Positions 7,099-12,550 of a stretch of 14,008 nt of DNA are shown piece by piece. The translations under genes and the position numbers were made by a program. The DNA comes from a bacterium UBP15_UBA6099. Its GTDB lineage: Bacteria; UBP15; UBA6099. Numbering within the stretch: the stretch's first letter is position 1; each line of letters opens with the position of its first letter. The stretch is from assembly GCA_002435745.1 (NCBI GenBank), contig DIWT01000003.1:1-14008 (forward strand). The letters are read 5' to 3'. The notes beneath the pieces were generated by a model, which was not told the origin of the DNA, ran no database searches, and saw nothing but the letters and a program-made list of their open reading frames with translations.

Positions 7099-7859
7099 TA
7101 GATGAAATTAAAACACTCCTAGATGATTATCAATCTTGGCTGAAAGACAAGACGACTTTGCGCCAGATTGAGGAATGGGTTGAGATTACCACGCCATACC
7201 TCGACAGGCACAATGATTATCTGCAGATTTACGCGAGGAGAGAAAACGGCGGTTTTATTTTGACAGATGATGGTCATACCATAACCGACCTCGAACAGAC
7301 CGGGTGCAAGTTGAGCAGCCCGAAACGCCAGCAATTGCTGACGCTGACTTTGAACGGCTTTGGAGTAAAAATGTCAAACAAGGAGATGATTGTGCAGGCG
7401 TCTCCGGATAATTTTGCCCTGAGAAAACACAACCTGATACAGGCAATTCTCGCAGTTAATGATTTGTTTTATCTCGCGGAGCCGGTTGTAAAAAGCCTCT
7501 TTTACGAGAATGTGGTGGATTGGCTCGATTTGCATCAGATAAGATATACCCCGAAGGTCACTTTTACCGGCAGAACAGGATACAACCATCTTTTTGATTT
7601 CGTCATACCAAAGTCGAGGCAACAGCCCGAACGCATCATAAAGGCAATCAACAGGCCAAGCAAGGAAACCGCTATGTCGCTTGTGCTTTCATGGATTGAC
7701 AGCAAAGAGGTCAGGCCTGAATATTCACGCGCTTACGCTTTTCTTAACGATACCGAAAAACAAGCGCCGTCCGATGTGATAACCGCATTTAAGAATTATG
7801 ATGTCAAACCGATTTTGTGGAGTCGCCGAGAAGAAGCAAGAGACGAATTCGCGGCATGA
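7095..7859 (+). CDS. DUF1828/DUF1829 domain protein
   Basis: A 254-residue soluble protein. Residues about 25-125 match the DUF1828 pattern (ITTPYLDRHNDYLQIY at 31-46, LTDDGHTITDLEQTGCKLSSPKR at 56-78, and LIQAILAVNDLF). Residues about 145-245 match DUF1829 (IRYTPKVTFTGRTGYNHLFDFVIPKS, then PERIIKAINRPSK and a C-terminal YDVKPILWSRREE). Both domains are intact and the order is the usual one. The biochemical function of either domain is not known to me. AGGGAG at 7081-7086, inside the upstream gene, lies 8 nt before the ATG, and the ATGA overlap implies coupled expression with the DUF6978-type gene in roughly fixed ratio, as for two subunits or a toxin-antitoxin pair. It is cytoplasmic, with no membrane segment. 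Confidence 0.8.
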   Translation: MIDEIKTLLDDYQSWLKDKTTLRQIEEWVEITTPYLDRHNDYLQIYARRENGGFILTDDGHTITDLEQTGCKLSSPKRQQLLTLTLNGFGVKMSNKEMIVQASPDNFALRKHNLIQAILAVNDLFYLAEPVVKSLFYENVVDWLDLHQIRYTPKVTFTGRTGYNHLFDFVIPKSRQQPERIIKAINRPSKETAMSLVLSWIDSKEVRPEYSRAYAFLNDTEKQAPSDVITAFKNYDVKPILWSRREEARDEFAA

Positions 7860-7891
7860 CGAAGAACAAAATATGGAGTACTATGGCAAGT

Positions 7892-8013
7892 CCGAGACTA
7901 TTGACGATTAATCCGATGTTGAAAGAGCTTAAAAGGCGTAGGAGGCAACAAGAATGACAAGAACTGCGGGAAAGCAAATATGTGTCAATAGTCTCGGCCT
8001 GACCCCAATATTC
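7892..8013. mobile_element. Small inverted-end repeat element, copy A
   Basis: The ends CCGAGACTATTGAC (7892-7905) and GTCAATAGTCTCGG (7985-7998) are perfect 14-bp inverted repeats; the right side continues into CCTGACCCCAATATTC. The interior from 7912 (CCGATGTTGAAAGAG) matches copy B closely to the right end. With no transposase inside, it is MITE-like. The GGGGTCAGG-type end is similar to sequences I associate with REP-associated Y1 transposases; this is recall, not a search result. Confidence 0.55.
8000..8013 (+). repeat. TGACCCCAATATTC repeat, unit 1
   Basis: The 14-nt unit TGACCCCAATATTC, followed directly by a partial second unit CCCAATATTC (8013-8022). It forms the outer right edge of repeat element A. 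Confidence 0.6.
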
Positions 8014-8069
8014 CCAATATTCCAGATGCCATCTCCATTCCACATAACAATATTTTCTCGTTAAGCTCC

Positions 8070-8113
8070 GTTGCCAAATCGCTTTCCTTCGATCATAATG
8101 GCAACATAACCGC
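8070..8113 (+). repeat. 44-bp direct repeat, copy 2
   Basis: It matches 6401-6444 at 39 of 44 positions in the same orientation. GTTGCCA (8070-8076) and TGGCAAC (8099-8105) form a perfect 7-bp inverted repeat within it. It lies between repeat elements A and B, 211 nt after the DUF1829 stop codon. Confidence 0.75.
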
Positions 8114-8161
8114 TAAGCTAGTGATTGACGAAGTTTTCGGGCAATATCATGGTAAACTTGT

Positions 8162-8295
8162 GGTCAGGCCGAGACAGACTATTGAAAGATGTAGCCGATG
8201 TTGAAAGAGTTAAAGAGTCGTCGGGGACAACAAGAATGACAACCAATGCTGAAAAACAAATATGTGTCAATAGTTTCGGCCTGACCCCAATATTC
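8162..8295. mobile_element. Small inverted-end repeat element, copy B
   Basis: The left end GGTCAGGCCGAGAC (8162-8175) is inverted at the right end as GTTTCGGCCTGACC (8273-8286), with one mismatch. The interior from 8194 shares CCGATGTTGAAAGAG with copy A and stays alignable to the right end, with one base missing near 8209 relative to A. The two copies are therefore diverged members of one family. Like A, it carries no transposase. Confidence 0.55.
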
Positions 8296-8338
8296 ATGAC
8301 CCCAATATTCATATTCTTACGGCCTGACCCCAATATTC
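8282..8338 (+). repeat. Cluster of three TGACCCCAATATTC repeats
   Basis: Exact units at 8282-8295, 8297-8310 and 8325-8338, separated by 1 and 14 nt. With the unit at 8000-8013 there are four exact copies in about 340 nt. Each contains the palindrome AATATT. Confidence 0.7.
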
Positions 8339-8374
8339 TTATGATGTTTTTAATGGATATTCCAGTACAGTAAT

Positions 8375-8379
8375 GGAGG
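8375..8379 (+). promoter_or_regulatory. Ribosome binding site that decides the start at 8385
   Basis: GGAGG lies 5 nt before the ATG at 8385. The upstream in-frame ATG at 8373 overlaps this site and has no such motif before it, so translation most likely starts at 8385. Confidence 0.6.
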
Positions 8380-8384
8380 CTCTC

Positions 8385-9284
8385 ATGAAAGCAAGGCAAC
8401 CGATTGTCGTTTTCAGTATTTGTATAGTGATGTTGATTTCCTTTTTCGGTTGTTCTCCTCAGAAATTCATAAAAAATATGGCTCCAAAAGAATCTGATCA
8501 ATTCGCGAGAGAATACATAAATCTTGTACGAAACGAAAACTATGATAAAGCAATAAAGCTTTTTGATCCTCAGTTTGTCAATGATGGGTCAATATCGACA
8601 TTTAAAATAATACATACATATTTGGATAACGGCAAATTGCTTTCGACTGAATTAATAGATTATAGAGGGACATCTTTTAAAGCTATATCTGGCAATTTGA
8701 AAAGCTACAAAATGCAAACTTTTGTTTATCAGTTACATTTTGAAAAAGCATGGGTAATTGTTAACATAACATTAAAATACCAAGACAATAAATTAATGAT
8801 TTACAACTTTAGTGTTAATGAGATACCGAAACCAATAAGCGAATTAAATGCGTTTACTTTGTCGAATAAAACATTGGTTCATTACGTGATTCTTTTGTTG
8901 GCAATTCTAATACCAATATTTATTGTGTTTAGTATTATTCTATGCGCACGAACTAAGATGAAGAAAAAATGGCTGTGGATTATTTTTATCTCGTTAGGAA
9001 TTGGTCAATTATCTGTAAATTGGGCTACAGGACAATTGGGATTTCAGATGCTTCAATTACAACTGTTAGGTGCAGGATGCATCAGAAGTGGTTTGTATGG
9101 ACCTTGGATACTTACTGTCGGAATGCCAGTTGGCGCTATTATATTTTTTGTAAAGAGAAAAAGCTTTTCATTTAGTCATGCGCAGAGCAAAGTCACGTCT
9201 CCAGAAGAAAACGAAGGCATAATAGAAAAAGTCACTGATCATAAAGATAAAAGCGATAAAAAGAATATTGAAGAAAATGATTAG
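8385..9284 (+). CDS. AT-rich predicted lipoprotein with three C-terminal membrane helices
   Basis: A 299-residue protein of no named family that I recognise. MKARQ and a hydrophobic run end in FFGC, a slightly atypical lipobox with Cys at residue 23. The part to about residue 155 is soluble and presumably periplasmic; FAREYINLVRNENYDKAIKLFD is like the start of the small alpha+beta domains found in secreted lipoproteins. Three membrane helices follow (about 164-187, 196-212 and 237-257), with the conserved-looking stretch NWATGQLGFQMLQLQLLGAGCIRSGLYGPW cut between helices 2 and 3, then a highly charged lysine/glutamate tail. Base composition is far lower in GC than the backbone (about 32% in 8521-8580 by hand count), which suggests recent acquisition. 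Start chosen from GGAGG. It is flanked on both sides by repeats. Confidence 0.7.
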   Translation: MKARQPIVVFSICIVMLISFFGCSPQKFIKNMAPKESDQFAREYINLVRNENYDKAIKLFDPQFVNDGSISTFKIIHTYLDNGKLLSTELIDYRGTSFKAISGNLKSYKMQTFVYQLHFEKAWVIVNITLKYQDNKLMIYNFSVNEIPKPISELNAFTLSNKTLVHYVILLLAILIPIFIVFSIILCARTKMKKKWLWIIFISLGIGQLSVNWATGQLGFQMLQLQLLGAGCIRSGLYGPWILTVGMPVGAIIFFVKRKSFSFSHAQSKVTSPEENEGIIEKVTDHKDKSDKKNIEEND

Positions 9285-9379
9285 CACTTCACCCACCGTC
9301 TGGATACACAATGGATACACATTTCAAACGCAACATACGGGTATATACGGGTAAAAACGACGTTTGAGAGCAGAGTTCT

Positions 9380-9403
9380 GGGGTCAGGCTGAGACTGTTG
9401 ACA
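9380..9403 (+). repeat. Solo end of the GGGGTCAGG-type element
   Basis: The 24-nt stretch begins GGGGTCAGGCTGAGACTG and ends TTGACA. It matches the reverse complement of 7983-8006 (right end of element A) at 22 of 24 positions. No partner end is visible within the following few hundred bases, so it is a solo or truncated copy. Confidence 0.6.
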
Positions 9404-9475
9404 GTTTTATGGTTGGTTATGTCGGTTTAGCCACATGATGAAAGTGTTGCTAACGGAGACGCGGGTCTGGCGGGC

Positions 9476-9513
9476 GCGGGGAATACAGTTTTTGCAAAAA
9501 ACGGTTGCCCCGC
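9476..9513. repeat. 38-bp imperfect palindrome, copy 1
   Basis: GCGGGG, 7 nt, TTTTTGCAAAAA, 7 nt, CCCCGC. The 6-bp ends and the 12-bp centre are perfectly symmetric; the 7-nt arms are not. A closely similar half copy sits at 13982-14008. It lies between the 3' ends of two convergent genes and could act in transcript ending or be a dispersed repeat. Confidence 0.6.
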
Positions 9514-9579
9514 AAACTTAAAATACCATTCAATCAAATAGCTCCACGTTTTCTTCTTTACCATGAATTTCGACAATTA

Positions 9580-9601
9580 GGCGGGAATCGGCGCTCCCGC
9601 C
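9580..9601. repeat. GGCGGGA hairpin downstream of surE
   Basis: GGCGGGA (9580-9586) and TCCCGCC (9595-9601) form a 7-bp stem with an 8-nt loop, 38 nt beyond the surE stop. No T-run follows on the minus strand, so it is at best a non-canonical terminator; it may be a REP-like repeat. Confidence 0.45.
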
Positions 9602-9639
9602 CTACTCCAATAATCTTGGCGGAAAAATCTTGCTAGGGG

Positions 9640-10407
9640 TCAATCTTTCATGGGGTCGGGGAAGGAGCATTGGTCGAGCATGGCGTAGTGGGTGAAATCA
9701 AGGAGCAGAGGGGTGACGGAGATAAATCCTTCGGAGACGGCGGCGTTGTCGGTGTCGCCGTCGGATTCGGCGCGGGTGAGGCGTCCTGTTATCCAGAAGT
9801 AAGTCTGGCCGCGCGGGTCGGAGCGTTTCTGCAGCACGTCCTCGTATTTGCGGGTTCCGAGCCTGACGACGCGGAAGCCTTTGTAGTCCGCGACATCCGC
9901 ATAAGGAACGTTGACGTTCAGGACGGTTCTTTTGGGTAGGCCGGAGGCGGCGAGCCTGTGAGCCAGCCCGACGGCGAACTTGGCGGCGAGCGCGTACCCG
10001 TCGATGTCGTATTCGGCCATAGAGACGGAGATGGAGCGGACGCCTATGAGCGCGCCTTCCATCGCCCCCGCCACAGTGCCGGAGTACAGCACGTCTTCGC
10101 CGAGGTTCGGCCCGTTGTTTATGCCTGAGACGAGTATGTCCGCGTCCGGCATGATTTCCAGCAGGCCCATCATGGCGCTGTCGGACGGGGTTCCGCTGGT
10201 GTGGTATACCTCGATATTTTCCTTTTCCAGTTCGGGGACGCGTTTGACGCGCAGGGGTTTGTGGAGGGTGACGGCGTGGCTGGCGGCAGAGCGCTGGCGC
10301 TCCGGCGCTACGATGGCTACTTTGTCTCCGCGAGCGGCGAATTCGTCAGCCAGAGCCTGAATGCCCGGAGCGGCGTATCCGTCGTCGTTTGTCAACACCA
10401 CCTTCAT
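9640..10407 (-). CDS. surE: SurE 5'/3'-nucleotidase
   Basis: A 255-residue protein matching SurE over its full length. SurE is a divalent-metal-dependent nucleoside monophosphatase that removes phosphate from 5'- and 3'-nucleotides and is linked to stress survival. The metal-binding N-terminus MKVVLTNDDG has D8 and D9; S40 in the PERQRSAASHAVTL segment and N97 in SGINNGPNLGEDVLYSGTVAGAMEG complete the metal site, as judged against E. coli SurE. SGTPSDSAM (71-79) is also typical. It is cytoplasmic. The ATG is 1 nt past the stop of the FAD dehydrogenase gene, so translation is probably coupled; I see no good ribosome binding site of its own. Near-standard length, no sign of damage. Confidence 0.95.
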   Translation of the reverse strand: MKVVLTNDDGYAAPGIQALADEFAARGDKVAIVAPERQRSAASHAVTLHKPLRVKRVPELEKENIEVYHTSGTPSDSAMMGLLEIMPDADILVSGINNGPNLGEDVLYSGTVAGAMEGALIGVRSISVSMAEYDIDGYALAAKFAVGLAHRLAASGLPKRTVLNVNVPYADVADYKGFRVVRLGTRKYEDVLQKRSDPRGQTYFWITGRLTRAESDGDTDNAAVSEGFISVTPLLLDFTHYAMLDQCSFPDPMKD

Positions 10408-10408
10408 G

Positions 10409-11767
10409 TCAGGAGCCGGCCTTTCTCAACACGGAGCGAGCCGCGGCGATGCCGGACACTGACGCCTGCACCAGCCCGCGCGTTATCCCAGCTCCATCGC
10501 CGATGGCGTACAGGTTCTCGATGGGCGTCTGGAGGTTTTCGTCCAACTCGACGCGGGAGGAATAGAACTTGACCTCTACGCCGTACAGGAGGGTGGATTT
10601 CGAGTTGACGCCGGGGGCTATCTGGTCGAGGGCTTCGAGCATTTCGAGTATGCCCTGAAGGTGGCGGTACGGCAACACGAAGCTGAGGTCGCCGGGGGTG
10701 GCCTGTTTGAGAGTTGGGCGCACCGCGCCTTTTTCGATCCTGCGCTGGGTGGACCGTCTGCCGTTCCTGAGGTCTCCGAGCCTCTGCACGATAACGCCTT
10801 CTCCCAGAAGGTTGGCGAGGCTGGCGACGTGTTTGCCGTAGGCTATCGGCTCGTTGAACGGGCGAGTGAAGTTGGTGCTTACCAGCACGGCGAAGTTGGT
10901 GTTGTCGGTCTTGCGGCCCGAATAGCTGTGGCCGTTGACGGTGACGACTTCCCGATATTTTTCTAGGGCGACCTCGCCGTTCGGGCACATGCAGAACGTG
11001 CGTATCATGTCGTCGAATTTTTTCGTGTTGTAGAAAAATTTGGATTCGTATAGGACGTCTGTGAGAGACTGCATGACTGCGGAGCTGGTCTCGACGCGCA
11101 CGCCGATATCGACGGGGTTGTTCTCGCGGGGCAGGCCGAGGCGGACGACTTCTGAGGCAAGCCATTCGGCCCCTTCCCTGCCGGGAGCGACGATGACGTA
11201 TTTCGCCCTGATGAGCGCGCCGTCTGCCGTCTCGACGCCCGTCGCGCGCCCGTCCTCCACCAATATCCGCTCCACCATCGTGTCCGGCTTGAAATCGATG
11301 GCGTCAAGAAGCTCGCCCCGGATGGCCGAGAGGACGTCGAAACAGACCTCCGTGCCGATGTGGCGGATGCGGGAGACGGCGAGGGAAAGCCCGGCGAGCG
11401 CGGATTTCCTGCGAATCTCGGACACCGCGTCCGTCTCGTCGCCGTAGATTGTGGACGACGCGCCGAAACGCAGGTATGTGCCGTCCACCTCGTCGATAAG
11501 CTCGATGAGGGCGGGTTCGGGGATGTAGTTGAGGAGTTGCCCGCCCACGCTTGTGGAAAGGTTTAGTTTGCCGTCGCTATAGGCTCCGGCGCCGCCCCAA
11601 CCGCAGAGGATCTGGGAAGGGTCGCGGTGGTCGCGTTGAGGCAGGTCGCGCCCTTTTTCGATGAGAAGGATTTTCAGGCCGTTGTGTTCGACGAGTTCGA
11701 GGGCGGCGAAAAGTCCCGCCGGCCCCGCGCCCACGATTATCACGTCGTATGTTCCGCCTGCCGGCAT
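10409..11767 (-). CDS. COG2509-type FAD-dependent dehydrogenase
   Basis: A 452-residue flavoprotein. The N-terminal Rossmann motif is DVIIVGAGPAGLFAALE (8-24), with IEKGRDLPQR following strand 2. The signature CGWGGAGAYSDGKL (55-68) is what I associate with the uncharacterised FAD-dependent dehydrogenases of COG2509. A second nucleotide-binding type segment, AKYVIVAPGREGAEWL, lies in the middle, and the FAD-ribose motif LYAIGDGAGITRGLVQAS is near the end (GDGAG at 423-427). It should be a soluble oxidoreductase; the substrate is unknown. It runs into surE with a 1-nt gap, implying cotranscription. A possible AAAGGA ribosome binding site lies 10 nt before the ATG, inside a small palindrome (11772-11787). 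Full length and intact. Confidence 0.88.
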   Translation of the reverse strand: MPAGGTYDVIIVGAGPAGLFAALELVEHNGLKILLIEKGRDLPQRDHRDPSQILCGWGGAGAYSDGKLNLSTSVGGQLLNYIPEPALIELIDEVDGTYLRFGASSTIYGDETDAVSEIRRKSALAGLSLAVSRIRHIGTEVCFDVLSAIRGELLDAIDFKPDTMVERILVEDGRATGVETADGALIRAKYVIVAPGREGAEWLASEVVRLGLPRENNPVDIGVRVETSSAVMQSLTDVLYESKFFYNTKKFDDMIRTFCMCPNGEVALEKYREVVTVNGHSYSGRKTDNTNFAVLVSTNFTRPFNEPIAYGKHVASLANLLGEGVIVQRLGDLRNGRRSTQRRIEKGAVRPTLKQATPGDLSFVLPYRHLQGILEMLEALDQIAPGVNSKSTLLYGVEVKFYSSRVELDENLQTPIENLYAIGDGAGITRGLVQASVSGIAAARSVLRKAGS

Positions 11768-11771
11768 TGCC

Positions 11772-11787
11772 TTGAAAGTCCTTTCAA
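11772..11787. promoter_or_regulatory. Palindrome covering the FAD dehydrogenase ribosome binding site
   Basis: TTGAAAGTCCTTTCAA on the plus strand is a perfect 7-bp inverted repeat with a 2-nt centre. In the mRNA it could fold as a 6-bp AU-rich stem with loop GGAC, which would contain part of the AAAGGA Shine-Dalgarno-like sequence. A protein operator is an equal possibility. Confidence 0.3.
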
Positions 11788-11841
11788 TTGGAAACGAGAC
11801 GGCTTTTTTCGCCGCCGCGCTCCGTCCATGTTGTTACAGAA

Positions 11842-11916
11842 TCGGGGAGGCGGGATTTGAACCCGCGCTCTCACGCCCCCCAGACGTGCGCGTTAACCGG
11901 GCTACGCCACTCCCCG
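11842..11916 (-). tRNA. tRNA-Pro (anticodon GGG)
   Basis: A full cloverleaf reads on the minus strand: acceptor CGGGGAG/CTCCCCG, D arm GCGT/ACGC, anticodon arm CACGT/GCGTG with one G-U pair and loop CTGGGGG (anticodon GGG, reading CCC and CCU), 5-nt variable region, and T arm GCGGG-TTCAAAT-CCCGC. The first pair is C1-G72 and the discriminator is A, both normal for bacterial tRNA-Pro. The 3' CCA is not encoded, so it must be added by nucleotidyltransferase. It sits between the phasin-like gene and the FAD dehydrogenase gene, on the same strand. Confidence 0.95.
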
Positions 11917-11970
11917 TGTTTCATTCCGGTTTCAATATACAACTCCGGGCGGGATGTTCTCCACGCCGGT

Positions 11971-12345
11971 TCATTCGTTAAGATTGTCAATCGCCCGTTC
12001 GAGCCTGTCGAGCCTGTCCCTGATGCCGCGAAGGTCTTCCGGCGTCGCAAGGCCCAGCCTTTCAAGCAGCCCGGCGACCATCCCGGCGGCGTCCACTTCG
12101 GCGGCGAGCGACTGAAGCCCGTTCTCTTCGGGTTCCTCTTCAGGCTCCGCGCCCGGCGCGGCGTCGTCCGGCTCTTTCTTCAAAAACGGCAGGGTTTCCA
12201 CCAGATCGTCGATGAATTCCCGTATGTCCTCGCTGCGCTCTTCGCCCCGCTCGGCAAGCTCTTCTGCGATCTCTTCGAGCTTGTCGCGGACAAAGTCAAA
12301 AAGGCCTAGACCCATGAACAAGACTCTTTTCGCTTCAGCCGCCAT
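11971..12345 (-). CDS. Phasin-like coiled-coil protein
   Basis: A 124-residue, strongly acidic, helical protein. The N-terminal segment (EAKRVLFMGLGLFDFVRDK, then LEEIAEELAERGEE) resembles the first part of polyhydroxyalkanoate granule-associated phasins of the PhaF/PhaI type, where a short hydrophobic patch is followed by an amphipathic helix. Next come LPFLKKE, a Pro/Glu/Ala-rich linker (about 57-77) and a C-terminal helix ending in the heptad-like IRDRLDRLERAIDNLN, likely an oligomerising coiled coil. No polyester synthase lies in this window, so the link to storage granules is only by similarity. A later ATG (12315) exists, but the phasin-type N-terminus includes residues before it, and GAGGAG lies about 12 nt before the 12345 ATG. 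Moderate confidence in the family. Confidence 0.6.
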   Translation of the reverse strand: MAAEAKRVLFMGLGLFDFVRDKLEEIAEELAERGEERSEDIREFIDDLVETLPFLKKEPDDAAPGAEPEEEPEENGLQSLAAEVDAAGMVAGLLERLGLATPEDLRGIRDRLDRLERAIDNLNE

Positions 12346-12383
12346 CCTCGCGGAAGCTCCTCTCAGCCGTCCAACGGTTGAAT

Positions 12384-12412
12384 AGTATAAGACAAAGCCG
12401 CCCCCAAAGCAA
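12384..12412 (-). promoter_or_regulatory. Candidate promoter of the phasin-like gene
   Basis: On the minus strand TTGCTT (12407-12412) and TATACT (12384-12389) are spaced by 17 nt. Transcription would start near 12377, giving a leader of about 30 nt with GAGGAG before ATG 12345. Confidence 0.4.
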
Positions 12413-12471
12413 TAGCCTCCCGCGATGCGTCAATCCAATTTTTCGCGCGCGGTTATTTGGTGTCGATTCGC

Positions 12472-12498
12472 GAAAGAGCCATAATGGCTCGCTCTTTC
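12472..12498. repeat. Nested inverted repeat in the divergent promoter region
   Basis: The inner palindrome is GAGCCATAATGGCTC (12476-12490, 7-bp arms around one base). An overlapping outer pair, GAAAGAGC (12472-12479) and GCTCTTTC (12491-12498), is also perfect. It lies between the divergent phasin-like and radical SAM genes, just upstream of the candidate radical SAM promoter, and could be an operator. Confidence 0.4.
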
Positions 12499-12512
12499 TT
12501 GCGCGCGCGTCC

Positions 12513-12541
12513 TTGTTCGATAGTCCGGGCGGGATTAGAAT
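12513..12541 (+). promoter_or_regulatory. Candidate promoter of the radical SAM gene
   Basis: TTGTTC (12513-12518) and TAGAAT (12536-12541) are spaced by 17 nt. Transcription would start about 12547-12549, only 2-4 nt before the ATG at 12551, which would give a nearly leaderless message. No Shine-Dalgarno sequence is visible before this ATG, which fits. Confidence 0.35.
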
Positions 12542-12550
12542 AGTCTCGCG

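Larger units (their letters stand above)
7860..8384. other. Repeat-dense intergenic region
   Basis: About 525 nt without a supportable full-length gene. It is a patchwork of repeat element A (7892-8013), the second 44-bp direct repeat (8070-8113), repeat element B (8162-8295) and two more TGACCCCAATATTC units. The 82-codon open frame at 8125-8373 simply runs through element B and the repeats and I do not call it. A 24-codon frame (7883-7957) preceded by GGAG overlaps element A and is discussed as a finding. Confidence 0.6.
9285..9639. other. Repeat-bearing region between convergent genes
   Basis: About 355 nt with no supportable gene between the AT-rich lipoprotein gene and surE. It holds two short tandem repeats (TGGATACACA at 9301-9310 and 9312-9321; ACGGGTA at 9337-9343 and 9347-9353), a solo GGGGTCAGG-type repeat end (9380-9403), a 38-bp palindrome (9476-9513) and a GGCGGGA hairpin (9580-9601). 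The palindrome and hairpin are placed where transcripts from both sides would end. Confidence 0.6.

Noticed and set aside
6401..8113. The repeated GTTGCC-type sequences as a CRISPR array
   Set aside because: Only two copies, 1.6 kb apart with genes between them, and diverged; no repeat-spacer pattern exists anywhere in the window.
8125..8373. An 82-codon frame running through repeat element B
   Set aside because: Its translation is the repeat family itself, including the repeated TGACCCCAATATTC units, and no convincing ribosome binding site precedes it.
6200..9640. Skew reversal as a replication origin
   Set aside because: No dnaA, dnaN or DnaA-box cluster is seen, and the skew seems to reverse again within the radical SAM gene.
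10404..11165. A 253-codon minus-strand frame inside the FAD dehydrogenase
   Set aside because: Same strand but another frame of a well-supported gene; the translation is proline/arginine-rich without any motif.
11842..11916. tRNA-Pro as the attachment site of an integrated island
   Set aside because: No integrase and no duplicated tRNA 3' end are visible in the window; the accessory segment is more than 2 kb away with backbone genes between.
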